This document shows, piece after piece, positions 33,664-45,911 of a stretch of DNA of 64,000 nucleotides. The first letter of the stretch is position 1. Each line of letters begins with the position of its first letter. Origin of the DNA: Dipteronia dyeriana (taxonomy: Eukaryota > Streptophyta > Magnoliopsida > Sapindales > Sapindaceae); contig CM065299.1 in NCBI GenBank assembly GCA_032871835.1, positions 79,262,204-79,326,203 on the forward strand, read 5' to 3'. The position numbers and the translations under genes were made by a program. The notes below the pieces were generated by a model. That model had not been told where the DNA came from, did no database searches, and saw only the letters and a program-made list of their open reading frames with translations.

Positions 33664-35493
33664 TGTTGGGTCCTCAGTTTACTGATCATGCAGCGGAAGA
33701 AACTTTTTTAAAAATTTATATCAAAGAAATACTGCGATCAGTAAATCCTAGGATCTATTTTTCAGAACAGTATAATAAGAAATCGAAATCAATAGTAAAG
33801 GAGAATAGAAGAAAATATTTCTTTATACTTGCGTAGGAGGCTCCTCCTCTTTAACGCAATTCACTCTTGCTTTGAACCACTTGATCTTACTGTCCATCTC
33901 TTGGGATTGGTAACGGCGTGTAGACGCATCACCATACTCAAGAACAACAGGAGAACACAGAGAGAAGAAGACTTTTTTTTTTCTTTTTGGCCAAACCCTA
34001 AAACACTTCTAGGTTAATTTTTTTTTTCTTTTCTATGAACTCTCAAAACTCGTTTGATCTTATATTTTGTGTTTTGTATCTAGTTTCCAAAAACATATAT
34101 CATATATATATATATATATTATATATATTAATTAAACTATTTTAATTAAATCTATTAAGATATCTGATATCTTTAAAGATATTAATTAATAGTTTTTTAT
34201 TTGAATTCAAACTCTTTAAATTCAAATTTAAATATTTAATTTAATAAAATAAAATAATCATATTATCTTATTTTATTCAAAAATCAAATCTCAACTAACA
34301 CCCTCCATCTAGTGAATAATAACATAATTAAATAATCCTATTATTTAACTAATTTAATCACAATTATTCATTAATTAAACAATCTCATTATTAAATTAAT
34401 TTCCAAATAAATACGTGTCACTTTCGTAACACAATTAATTGGACAATCCAATCAATTAACTGTGACCCTTGTTACCTTAATCAATCGGACTAGTAATGGG
34501 ACTTAATGGACCTACAGTATTTCGAGCTCCAATAATCCGTAGAAATAATTAATTAAACTCTTTAATAATTATTTCATGATTATTAACTCCGGCGTTATTC
34601 CACTAAAAACCTGAAACTGTACTCTCTTAACTGTAGATATTTTTACATAAACCAATAACTTTCGGTGTCAATCGAAATAACAATTACATATGGTATAATC
34701 CTTTACAAGTAGTTTATAATTAGAGTTGGGTCATAATATCCGTTATACCCCTCTAATTATGCATTTCCATTAAGTACAATTGATTCTCTAATGAACAATA
34801 AATCCTACATTCCTTACGGAATTAGGAGAGCACTCATATTATTTAAACATTGAATCAAACCTTAAAGGACCTACTATTTACTTCTCATAAGAATGAGTAG
34901 ATTCCACTATTGTGTACAAATCCTCCCAGACACAAGCCAAACCGTAATCCCAGCATACAGAGCATATTGATCGGGAATGCAACTCCGACCTCACCCATGG
35001 TTCATCAAAGATTACGATATTACCTGAAGGAGTCGATAAGACACTCAGGATTAAGATCACCCACATATAGTCATCATTACTTGATATATATGAATTTCAT
35101 TGTTAAACAGATCTTAGTGAAAGATTCATATAGATCATGGCCCAGTCTGATATGATCATATCATACAAGGTGCCTCAATTCACATATCTTCATATGAATG
35201 ATCCAGGATAGGATCACCGTACACTACAGAATGGACAGTAGCTGTAGATTAATCACAAATAAAGTACATAACTTCATTTGCTATCTACGGAATCTTTAGA
35301 TTGCACACCTCTTACTCTATTCATTTGTATATGACATTCATATACACAGTTTGATATTACATTCGACAATCTTATATGTTAAATGCACAAGTTATACACA
35401 ATATATGACATAAGAAGAATGAATTAAACTATTCTTTTATTTTTATTAACTTTCCTTTTACAAATTACAAGCTTTAGAGCATAAACCTCAACA
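33664..35493 (-). repeat. Copia-2 3' LTR
   Basis: The + strand reads TGTTGGGTCC at the outer end and ...AAACCTCAACA at the inner end. It is homologous throughout to the LTRs at 45912 and, more distantly, at 14507. It belongs to a subfamily distinct from Copia-1 and Copia-4 in its R/U5 end. Confidence 0.88.
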
Positions 35494-36330
35494 ATCTCCT
35501 GATTGTACTAAAGCATGAGAGACATGTCTTGTAACACTAGATCCTCTAGGTGATCCGTAAACACTTTATCCGATAAGGTCTTCGTAAATTGATCAATATG
35601 ATTGTCCTGTGAGGCTATCTTGGTGACGATCACATCTTCTTTCTGCATTATCTCTCTAATGAGATGATAATTTCTCTCTATATGCTTCTTTGGAATTAGC
35701 CACAACACCACTATTATCACAACAAAGTGTAATGGATTTATCCAGATCTTGAACAACTTCTAGATCACCCAATAACTTACGGAACCAAGCAGCCTCTTTA
35801 GTAGCTTTACAAACGACTTACATGGTGGAGTCAACAATACAAGATTGCTTAATTCTTCTCCACACAATGGCTCCACATCCTAAGGTGAACGCTGATCAAG
35901 ATATGGATTTTCTAGAATCCCCGTCTAACTGAAAATTAGAATCCGTGTATCCTAACGGGATCAAATCCTGTCCGGAATACACTAGCATATAGTTTATTGT
36001 TCTCTAAAGATACTTAAGAATGGTCTTAACAGCAACCCAATGATCCAATTCTGGATTAGACTAGTATCTGCTGACTACTCCCAATGCATAACATATGTCT
36101 GGTCTCGTGCATAACATAACATATATGAGACTACCTACTATAGGTTACACGTCTCATATCCTCAACTTCTTGAGGCGCCTTAGAACACTATTCCTTAGAC
36201 ATGTGAACTCCATTTCCGTAAGGTAAATTACCTTTCTTGGAGTTCTACATCAAAAATCACATAAGAATCTTATTGATATATGATGCTTGAGATAGTGTTA
36301 TGAGTTTGTTTTTACAATCCCTTATCATTC
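35494..36330 (-). pseudogene. Copia-2 pol 3' remnant (RNase H end)
   Basis: Read on the - strand. HIERNYHLIREI, VIVTKIASQDNHIDQFTKTL and FTDHLEDL at 35756-35508 are the C-terminal RNase H/pol tail of Copia. Upstream pieces match the Copia-1 RNase H region, and NKLITLSQASYI near 36300 matches the end of its reverse transcriptase. Homology stops abruptly at about 36330. Stops and small frameshifts throughout. Confidence 0.82.
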
Positions 36331-39149
36331 CCTCATGAGTTCGAAGAGACTCCAAGGACCAATCCACATGGTTTTTTATTGATAATTCTCAATTGGCTCG
36401 AGCCTTGTCAGTTGCCTGGTTTTTTACCTTGAAGAACTTGCCAGCTGAAACCAACCCTCGCTAGAACTCCTTAAGGAGCAAGGCATCATAAGCTGAAGAT
36501 CTTTTAAAGCGATCAACCCCTTGAACTTCAAGTTCCAGCCCGACTTCCTTCGAGAGGGATTCAATCGTCAGAGCTTAGCGCTTAAGATCTTCAATTTTGC
36601 TATCGTAAGATGACTTCATTTTTTCAACCTCCTGTTCAGCCTAAAGCATTGGCTCCTGGGCATCGAAGAACAAGTCTTGTAAATACCTAGCCTTCTCATC
36701 TACGGCAGAGGTCCTTTCATTGACTTCCATTTGTTTCGCTATACAGCGATCGACAAACTCCTGGGCAAAACTCATATCCCTCTATAGGCCACCTCAATCT
36801 GAGCACGGTTATCCTCACTTTCCTTTAATTGAGCTTCCAGACGCCTTATTCGATCAGTTTAGTGTTGTTGCATCTGAACAGCCTCAACAAATTCAGTAAC
36901 CACCTGTAGAGAAATAAGTTAAAAAAGCCCGAATCAAGGCACATTGATGCAAAGTTCGGTTCATAAAACTCACGTAGGTCGTACTGTTGAAAATATTATG
37001 AAGGCGTTCCATAGAGGAACCATTCCCGAAGAGACTCCAATGATCGTTGCCAATAAAAGCACGACCGGAAGACATGGCCTTCGGCATATCCCGAGGGGAA
37101 GGGCTTATAGGCTATTCCGAGAACCCTGCTTCTGTAGTTTCAACCTCAAGGAGCATGGAGTTCTCTTTGCTCAAACTCTCTCGAGGATTCTCAACTTCAT
37201 ACGAAGACTTCTCCATTTGAGCACGCGGGGAATCTCTAACGTCAGCATCTTCGTCGCTCGACTCAATAAACGACACCACTCTTGGAACTTTCGAAGGAGG
37301 TCCAACAAGAGAATCAGTTGCCTTCCTTTTTTCGGCCCGCATACAGTGGAAACCGAGATCAGCTGCATGATCTTCTTGGTCTTAAGCTATATCTTGAAAA
37401 AGCCTGAAAAAACCAGAAAGTGAAGGATCAACCTGTTCAGCAGGAGGGCTCCCTAACTCCTTCCACGCCCCTATCAACAAACTGCTCAACTAGCACCCCA
37501 TCGGCGAGGGAACTAGGCCCCTCAGAAGCTATACTAACAAGATGCCCCTCTTGCCTGCCCATATCCTTAGGCAGTCTCTGGTCATTATCATGCACCATGA
37601 GACCACTCGGGCCGCTTGATTCCCCCACAATTTGATAGACGACCTCCTTAGGGATGTACTTAGGAACTTGTTCATCAACTTCCTCGGAATTCTCATCCGA
37701 TTCATTATCAGGCGAGGCAATCCCCTCTTCCCTTTGACGAGAAGCCTTTTGACGACTTGCCTGAGTAATTGTCTTCACCTGGCGAGCTTGGGCATCACAG
37801 ACGACGTCTATATCATACACTGAATTCGAAAGGGATAGCGAGTTAGACATAAAACGGCAAAAATGACAAAATAAGAGCAACAGAAAATCTAACTTACATC
37901 GTCTGCGACAAGCATAAATCAGAGCAAAAACAACAAGATCCATCATTTTCTTCTCATCAAAAAGGTAGGACCTGCTTCTTTTTTCTGAAGTACGCACATC
38001 TACTCGAGCAAGGTTAGATAACTCAGCATTAGTGAAAGTGGGCGGCGTTTAGTTCCAGCGATCGAGAGAGCAAAAGTAACGAGGAACCTTCAATACTTCT
38101 CGAGCCCCACCTATTGAAAGCTCGACCTGGTTTCCCCAGTTCCCACCTACGAAAAACCAACTGTTTTTCCAGTATTTTTTTGAAATGGGGAAACCCGAGA
38201 TAAAACCCTTTTTCTTGGCATCCAGGGAAGTTTCAATGCCCCGACTCACCTTCACTCCATCAGGAATCTAGTTATCAGGGTGGTTAGACAAAAGAAAATA
38301 AGTCACAGTCTGACCAGACTGCCTAAGAGTATAAAACTGCCTAATTTCACGAGGAAAAGGTGGAGACAACTTCATCCAACTCCACATGTGCCACATGCAC
38401 ATCAAAATCCTATAGTTATTTGGGGCAAGCTAGGCTAGAGCAATTCCCGCCTCAGTAAGGAACCAGGCGATGAAAGGTTGAAGGGGAATAGTCACCCCAC
38501 AGCTAAACATGGATCCATAAATCACAACCATACCCGGGGGAGAATTCCACGCGGCCATTTCACCAACAGGAATCATCGGGATGGAATCATCTAGATCAAA
38601 CCGAGCACAATATTTCTCGATCTCCGTATCCCCGACCACGTTTGGTTCGGTATCATATGCACTTGGGCGATCAAAAGAAAAGAGAATCTGAAAGGCACGG
38701 TGCTCTTCTTCAATATCGTTCTCACTAACCACTTGCCTCTCAATCTGAATGTCGCTTGAACCTTGTTTACGAACTGTGTGATTACTTTGATACTTCCCCA
38801 TCCTTGATCGTAAAGAAACCCTGTGATGATCAGGAATGGAAGACTCAGAGCTAGAAGAATATTTAAGGCTAAGGCTAGAAGGAACACCAGGATAAAGCCC
38901 ATAAATGACAACATTCAAAATATAAAGTTGGTCAGGAGGTGATTCCCTTAATAATTTATAAATACACGAGACTAAATAAGTATCTCCATGCTCAAGCGCA
39001 TCAAAGGCCTTAACAAAAAGACGGTGTCGTGTAAATGTGTAATATGATCCATGGAAACTGACCTTTAAAGCAGATGCAGGAAACTGGAAAAAAGCTTCAA
39101 TGATGAGCGAAGAATAGATTTGTGCACAAGAGCAGAAAGACAGAAGCAA
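36331..39149 (-). pseudogene. Antisense gag-like gene (PF04195-type, putative plant transposon protein)
   Basis: On the - strand. The open frame 39149-38430 contains the start of the domain (GEMAAWNSPPGMVVIYGSMF, then GVTIPLQPFIAWFLTEAG). Further frames continue it through NNYRILMCMW and WFFVGGNWGNQVEL near 38150-38100, the W.F.V.G.W-type motif of this family. A likely intron follows (donor GATGTAAGTT near 37890; acceptor near 37810). Then come an acidic Ser-rich linker (37780-37440), a segment ending near 36900 and a coiled-coil-like stretch (RRLEAQLKESEDNR). The order is the same as in the + strand gene at 58544. The first ~80 codons from the 39149 start may be untranslated. Several stops and frameshifts; non-functional. 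Function of the family unknown. Confidence 0.6.
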
Positions 39150-39597
39150 GCCTTATTTTTCTTTTCGTAAAGATGGCGATGAAACAACCCACGTCAATTT
39201 AAAGAAGCTGCTTAAGTATTAAAGCATGAAACCCTAGGGTTTGGAAAGACGAGAAGATTGAAAAAAGGGAGACGTTTGATGACATAGCGGCGTATCGGAT
39301 AATCAGCAGGTCGCATCTCATAAATGCTAACAGAGATACCAAACGATGGAAAGACACATGTAATGAAGAAAACAGATCAAGCCGTCAGAATTTCAGAACG
39401 TCACAATCATAGGGATTTGGCGTTAAGAGATAAATTGCACATACATGGTTGCCATTAAAACACGTCATTAATGCTACGAATTGATTATTATTCCCACTTT
39501 AATGAGGCATTAATGAAGGAAATAACAAAAAGCTAGATGGAGATTCAACAATTAAAATACTTTCGCCAAAATGAATTCTACTCGGCCAAAGTATTTT

Positions 39598-39607
39598 AAG
39601 GGGGTAT
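39598..39607 (+). other. Polypurine tract of gypsy fragment 1
   Basis: AAGGGGGTAT directly precedes the TGTTATATG start of the LTR at 39608, the expected position for priming plus-strand DNA synthesis. Confidence 0.65.
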
Positions 39608-40433
39608 TGTTATATGTATATTTCATTAAATGTATACGTCAGTGACAGATAAGGATGCCTCCCAAAAAGATTGCCAGACAAGCATCCAAACTGGCAACTG
39701 AAAAACACCATCAGTGGTATCACCGGGACATGAGAACCCAAGTCAAACAGAATACAAATACTCAACACATTCAGCTTTGCCCGGGACGATATGAGAAACC
39801 CGAGTAAAGCAACTGTCAAGAAATATGTGATTCACATAAATGAGCCCAAAGAAAGGATCTAGAATCACACTCAAATACGGAAACATCCTTATTTCATTCC
39901 CTCGTATCAGAGGAGGAAAGAATTTAAAAGCTTCTAGAAGGTGTAAAACATCAAACAGGAAACAATTCTAAATCGAGCAATAACTCTACTCTTCTAAAAG
40001 ATTACACACCGGTTAGGAAATAAATCCTAAACGGACTGTGCAACTAGAATCCCATGAAGATTCAGATTGGATCCACAAGATCTCAGAAACAGAAAAGAAG
40101 ACAATGACGACTTCAACAAGTAACTAGTTCCAATCAAATATTATCACCTTTCCTTATTTGTAACAAGGATTAGGGTTCTATACACATATAAATAGACCCA
40201 TAATCTCACTGTAAAAGGGGGAGATAGAGAACAAGGAGAACAAAAATTAATCACTAAAAAAGAGAGGCAAGAGAGATCGAGTGGTGTAATTCTTTATTTA
40301 ATAGTGGATTTGGCTTGGTTGTACTTACAACTACCTGTGGATGTTTCTCCGGTCACCGGAGTTTTACCACGTATACTCGTGTCTTGAACATATCAATTGC
40401 ATTCTCTTTCTCTTTCTCTTTTTCTTTTTAACA
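39608..40433 (+). repeat. Gypsy fragment 1 3' LTR, 826 bp
   Basis: Starts TGTTATATG and ends CTTTTTAACA. It contains GTTCTATACACATATAAATAGACCC (a TATA-like element at about 40181-40192) followed by AGAACAAGGAGAAC and GATCGAGTGGTGTAATTC, a layout normal for an LTR promoter and R region. There is no second copy in the window, so the boundaries rest on the polypurine tract and the TG/CA ends. Confidence 0.6.
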
Positions 40434-42479
40434 GGTCATAATCAAACCAAACGTTATTGAGTTTCTTACCCATCAAGAAATTGACTTCAACAATCACTAT
40501 CCTATAAATAATTTTTTATGACACTATCCTATAAATAGTATTACAACATAATATTAAACTAATAATTAAACACTCCATATATATATATTACAACACGGTA
40601 TTAAACCAATGATCAAGCACAAGTATTAAATACTTAACAACTAAAAGAACAATAAAAATTCACATTATATATCACACATACACTGTTAAAAAGCATATGG
40701 AAGAAGCAATATATATAATTCCTCTTGAAAATAGATATTACATATTTTTGCATCAACTATTACAATCCGACAGTGTCATATTGAACTTGTTCTAGATTCA
40801 TATTTTCAGTAAATTTATTTTTATGGGAACTTTAAGATCAATAAAGCTTCCAGGTCAATATCATTACAAGTATAACATGATCTGCATCTTTTTTATGAAT
40901 GTGGTAATGTACAACTGTACGGCTTTATAAATTGATAATTGCAGCCAACCTGTGCACATGGACATATTTATGAATTAACTAACTGTATCCACTCACTCCA
41001 AATATTGTCAATTCAAAGAATACCATGTACAGAGAAGAAGTTCACAAAGTAGGGATATTATATACCTTATAGAGTTCTAGTTGTGCCATTTTTTGTATTG
41101 ATGTTGGAGTAATCATGATGGGCATTGAAATCTTGAAGCCCAAGATAGTAGTGGTTATGTCAATTTTTTCTGACATTGATAAGAATCCACGGTGGGAACC
41201 TATTTTTTTTTTTTAAAAAAAAACTTACTTCAAAATTGAAGATGAGGCAAAGAGATAGAACATGAAAGAACTTACCATATCAAGCTAGAATAAAATTCAT
41301 TAGAGGTTGAGTTGCTATAAATGGAAGAACTTACAGAATTCTAGATAATGAATTCAGGTTTTCCTTAAGAGTCCACTGGTCCTCTACACCTGATGCATAG
41401 TAGTCATAAATCAGTGTTCAGCTTTACAAGCTTTTGAATTCAAAGGATGTAAGTCCCCACTTAATATATCACAAAAGATACAACAGAGAACATGAAAATA
41501 TGTGATTAAGGGTCCTATTTCAAATATTAAACCTAAACTAAAAATTTTGTGTGCTTAACATTAAATTTCAGAGTAAGCTTTCACTGACTGACTGACCCGT
41601 TACTAAAATTATAATTGAATTTCAGGGTAAAACCTGAAAAATAAATACTCCATATTCTTGATTAATAACTTGCACAAGTGAAAAATATTCAATCACTTGC
41701 ACCAATAGGCAAAGAATATGAAACCATAAAATGAGTTTGACAAATTTTAAATGAATATGTATTTCAATCTACAGTATGAACATCACAGATCACTAAATTT
41801 TTATATGAATTTGATCAGACCCAGATGACAATTAATAAAAAAAAAAAAAAACTGATCTTGATACCAGCAAGATTTAGTACAAGAGATCTTACCAACCAGA
41901 AGAAGGAAGGCCGGCTTCACCTATGAGTGATTCTGTGAAGTGTGAAGCCACCTACTTTTATAATTTCATTAAATATACATTAAAGTAGAGTCCTGGATAT
42001 CACACCAATTATCTCTCATACGCTTTCCATCAAACACCTACCTTGCACTCCCCATATCAAAAAACTTTTCATACAAAACATATATATATATTTTCTAACA
42101 AAATCAAAAAGAAAAACAAATGCAAACAATAATGAGCCAAATAAAATCTCACCCCTATCATTTGGTGCCTACTCTCTTGAAATCAATGTTTTTTTAGCTT
42201 CATAACGAACTACAAAACTAGCCAAAAATCGGAAAAAAAAAATCCATTTTATTTGGGTTTTGTTGGTTAGCAATATCTACTTTGTGGTGTTTTAGTTCTT
42301 ACAATAATTTGAAAAATTACTAATAAATAGCGAAACTGACCGAAGTTGAAAGACCAAGTGGAAACTCCGACGACGGTTTTAGGTCTTCGATTTCTTCGGC
42401 GCTGGGGAAGCAACCTAGAGTGACGAGGAAGAGACTCAAATCTTTGATTTAGGTTTTAGGTCGTTTGTTCACAGGAGAG
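40434..42479. other. Non-coding DNA, origin unclear
   Basis: About 2 kb with no recognisable ORF and no Copia homology. It may be the interior of the CACTA element whose right end lies at 42807. A short direct repeat (CACTATCCTATAAATA) occurs at about 40496 and 40532. Confidence 0.45.
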
Positions 42480-42807
42480 AGTAGTGAGATTAGGGATTTA
42501 ATTTGGGGATTTTCAAGAGGTAAATATATATAATATCAATTACCACGGCCCTCATTTGCCCGCGGTAATTACCAACATTATCCATTACATGCATATAAAG
42601 ACCCGTGGTAATTATAAACATATACAATACGGGCCTTTGATTGCCCGTGATTATTAAAAGTTGTCCATCAGGGGAATTGGAAGGCTGGTGGCGTTAATAA
42701 TATCGATCACGGGCTTTTAAAGGCCCATTGTTGTTATTGCTTATCTAACACAGGTCTAAGAAGCCTGTGGTAGATGTCCGTGGTAAAAAACTCATTTTCT
42801 TGTAGTG
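42480..42807. mobile_element. Right end of a CACTA transposon
   Basis: Ends TTTTCTTGTAGTG, the reverse complement of the CACTACAAGAAAA terminus of plant CACTA elements. Just inside are repeated, alternately oriented motifs of the CCGTGGTAATT and CACGGGCTTT/GCCCGTG type (about 42540-42785), the usual subterminal array. The left end was not found in the window. Confidence 0.8.
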
Positions 42808-43454
42808 TCTATGTAAACAATTTACTAAGGATAAAATTATTCAACATGTGTTACCAAATTTTAAATATTAAAACTAAACACATTATAAGTACCATTTATT
42901 AGTGATTTAATCGAATTAATCATAATATAATTAAAGGGTCCAATTAATCTAACTAATTAAACACTTTAATAAGTAGATTAATAATTGATGAGAATTATCA
43001 AGTTTTTACATCTAAAACCTAATCTCATTAATAGAAAGTCATTTATGCGTATTGTCCATTTTAATCACATTAAAACTAAAACACATAATAAATTTGTATA
43101 GGCACACATAATCTAAATAACATATATATATACATGGCAATACTTTAATTATCACATAATAAAAACATAAATGAATCGACCGAGTGCGATGGGTTTATCT
43201 AATTTTAAAAAAATTAATTATAAAAAATTATCCAAAGCATTCTTTGGTCTTCTTGTAATTCTAAAAATCTTCAAGTCCATTTGTAATATCTTATAGGTCT
43301 ATCGGGCTCAAAAGTCAAGTCCATCTTGATTTTTTTTAATGGATTCATCTCATGTATTAATTCCCTAAAGTCCAAATGTTACATTAACATTTTTATAAGT
43401 CCGAGATTTCCCAAACATAAAATTTTGGTCCAAACTTAGTCTCATACACGTATA

Positions 43455-43587
43455 TGACTGCTGTATAAAATACGCCTCCACGTTGTATGTTGTGCAACAC
43501 TTGCACATGTGTGTGTTGTGACAGCTGCACAAACACAACAATTGCATGTTGCAGCACATCACTTGTGCATGCATATTGTTTTGACAG
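43455..43587 (-). repeat. Copia-2 leader minisatellite, left portion
   Basis: Two units of about 64 bp (starting near 43455 and 43519), with GACAGCTGCACAAACACAAC, TGCATGTTGCAGCA and CTTGTGCATGCATATTG. It continues at 45434 after the inserted MULE. Confidence 0.7.
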
Positions 43588-44897
43588 GGGAAAGTATCAT
43601 TTTTCCCCTGTATTATGAGATGTTAGTAACTTTCTCCCCTGTATTTTGTTTATTGGTTATTCTCCCCCTGATAGTAAATTTATTCGCCAAATAACCCTCT
43701 CCTGTTAGCTTTTCTGTTAAAATGGGTAACTCTGACAGAATCAGTCTACTTAGAGACCCTTTTACCCTTGAAATGTGCTCTTTGAATGGAAAATATTGTT
43801 GTGCCCTTAAATAGACACCCAATGGTTTTTTTTTCAGAATATAAAAATACATCTTCTCCAACACAGTGCAGACATTTAATATACTAATTCTTTCTATTTT
43901 ACTTTGCAAACACAACAGCAGAGAGCCAATAATCATCTATCAAGTGCTTGCATTCATACATGGATAATCAATTAAAATATGCATTCATACATGGTTATAA
44001 CACCATAAAAAATAGCTGAAATGTTTTCCACAGCTAACCATACAAAATCAAACAAAGTGGTTGCAAAACCATACTAAATCCAACAAAAAATAGCACTATA
44101 ATCAGTTTAAATGCTTACAAAAAACATTCAGATATCATACCAAGTATTGTTGTGTAATCTGTCTAAGTGCACAGTCACTTGGGTAGTTGGGTATGAACCT
44201 AAGTGGGAGGCTGTGAAGAGAAGGCACCACACTGTGCCGGTTGAGAAGATGAGGGCACCCTTTGTAGCCCTCTACACAAAAACAGCAACAACAAAAAATA
44301 ATAATTAACGAATATCATGGATAATTTCAATATACCTTGCACAATACCTAATTATAACATGTAAAGGCAATTAAAATATGCAATAAAGTAGAATTTAAAC
44401 AAGAAAACATTTTGAATCTAAACAAAACACAATATAGTACCACCAAACATACAACGACATCACAAAATCAGGTGAAGATTTCAACAAGCGAGGTATATAT
44501 ATGCTTCACAAAATCAGCTGATAGTTTTCATTGACCACCGGCTCACCACTTCACAAAATCAGGTGATGAAAAATCTTACAATGCACTCTAAATTAATATA
44601 AAAACTCTATCAACAAGTCAATTACACTACCAATTTCAAAGTTATCAACTTTCAACGAAAACCCCCTAATTATTTTTAACTTAAATCCCAAATAGTAAAT
44701 ATTTAACAGGAGATAAAATTAACAATTATAACTTTATCGGGTACTCAAAATCAGTATAAAAACACTATGAAACTATTGAAGTGAAGAAAAAAAAATACCT
44801 TATAAGCAAAACGAAACCAGAAACCTCTTCAACACCTCCGATTTCAAAACATATGCTTTGTACACAAAGAAAACTAACATATCCAACCTTCAAACAC

Positions 44898-44955
<58 letters not shown>

Positions 44956-45433
44956 AAAGTCTGGTTAAATATTTACTGATGATGTGATTTTTTTTTTGGG
45001 TGCAAATTTGGAAAAAGAATGAGGGGCTGCGATGGGTGTGGCCGGTGATGGTGGAAATGGTGGAAAAAAGGTGTCGATGGTGATGGGGAAAAACAAATAT
45101 ATATGGTGGCATGGAATATTGGAATTGAATATTGGAAGCATGGATCCCACCCACAATTTAATATTGTCAATTTTTTTTTATAAATTTTTCTTACTCATTT
45201 TACGCATTTGCCCTTTCAATTTATTGCCATTTAGATTCTTTAGTTATGTTACTATTTTACCCTTTAAGTCAACAACAACCTAACAGTCAACTACCCATTT
45301 TAACGGAAAATCTAACATGAAGGGGGTATTTGGCGAATAAGTTTGTTGTCAAGGGGGAGATTGGCCAATAAGAAAAATGCAGGGGGTAAGTTACTAATAA
45401 CTCATAATATAGGGGTAAAAATGATACTTTCCC
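43588..45433. mobile_element. Non-autonomous MULE, 1846 bp
   Basis: A perfect 9-bp duplication TTTTGACAG flanks it (43579-43587 and 45434-45442), as expected for Mutator-like elements. Terminal inverted repeats extend about 150 bp: left GGGAAAGTATCATTTTTCCC, right in reverse complement GGGAAAGTATCATTTTTACC. They continue through AGTTACTAATAA-type and GGCGAATAA/TTATTCGCC blocks to CCCATTTTAACGG. No transposase. A 65-codon open frame at 44111-44308 is not recognised; a captured gene fragment is possible but unproven. Confidence 0.88.
44899..44952. repeat. (TA)n microsatellite inside the MULE
   Basis: About 26 TA units with one ACA interruption. Confidence 0.95.
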
Positions 45434-45580
45434 TTTTGACAGCTACACAAACACAACTACATGCTGCGTATCTCAGTACCTTGCATGTGCATGTGTATTG
45501 CATTGACAACTACAAAAACACAACTGCATGCTGAGCATCTCATTACCATGTGCATGCGTATTGCGCAACCATTGATCACG
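45434..45580 (-). repeat. Copia-2 leader minisatellite, right portion
   Basis: Two units 67 bp apart (GACAGCTACACAAACACAAC at 45438 and GACAACTACAAAAACACAAC at 45505), each followed by TGCTG..ATCTCA.TACC and ATGTGCATG.GTATTGC. Same unit as at 43455-43587. Confidence 0.8.
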
Positions 45581-45896
45581 ATGGCTTTGCACATCTGTTA
45601 TGTCTTATGTCTTCGGGATCGTTGTCTTCATCGATTTACACCAATAAATATAAAATAACATTTACAAAGAATGATTACAGCCAGAAAAAATATATAATAG
45701 AATTATTATAATCTGAAATTAATATTACATGAAAAAAATTACTTATAATATCCAAAACCTAAAAACCTACCGTATCATACAATTAATGGTCAATTATGTT
45801 TTAAAAAAAATTAAAACATCATCCATTCATTAAGATGGTGCCTACACATTCATACATGACAGCAACATCGAAATCGATTATCATGTTCCGAAAATA

Positions 45897-45909
45897 GGCT
45901 TTGATACAA
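45897..45909 (-). other. Copia-2 primer binding site
   Basis: On the - strand TTGTATCAAAGCC, a decayed form of TGGTATCAGAGCC, two bases inside the 5' LTR end. Confidence 0.75.
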
Positions 45910-45911
45910 AT

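Larger units (their letters stand above)
36331..40433 (+). mobile_element. Ty3/gypsy-type fragment 1 with antisense ORF, PPT and 3' LTR
   Basis: The right part has, on the + strand, a polypurine tract followed by an LTR with TG...CA ends, so the element runs left to right. The coding region, a PF04195-like gag-type gene, runs in the opposite direction just upstream of the tract. Extra antisense ORFs between pol and the 3' LTR are known in plant Tat/Ogre-lineage gypsy elements. No gypsy pol or 5' LTR is present, so this is a 3' fragment. The left boundary abuts the Copia-2 pol remnant at about 36330. Confidence 0.6.
42808..45911 (-). other. Copia-2 untranslated leader, interrupted by a MULE
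   Basis: In reverse orientation this matches the Copia-1 leader: the block near 45845 (TGTAGGCACCATCTTAATGA in sense), the block near 43260 (AAGAAGACCAAAGAATGCTT), and the end near 42810 (TTAGTAAATTGTTTACA). A tandem array flanks the MULE at 43588-45433. Confidence 0.75.

Noticed and set aside
40496..40550. CACTATCC repeat considered as the left end of the CACTA element
   Set aside because: Only the first five bases match; the terminus CACTACAAGAAAA seen at 42807 is not reproduced.
44111..44308. Possible captured gene fragment in the MULE at 43588-45433
   Set aside because: No recognisable domain on either strand and a single short frame; not enough for a Pack-MULE claim.
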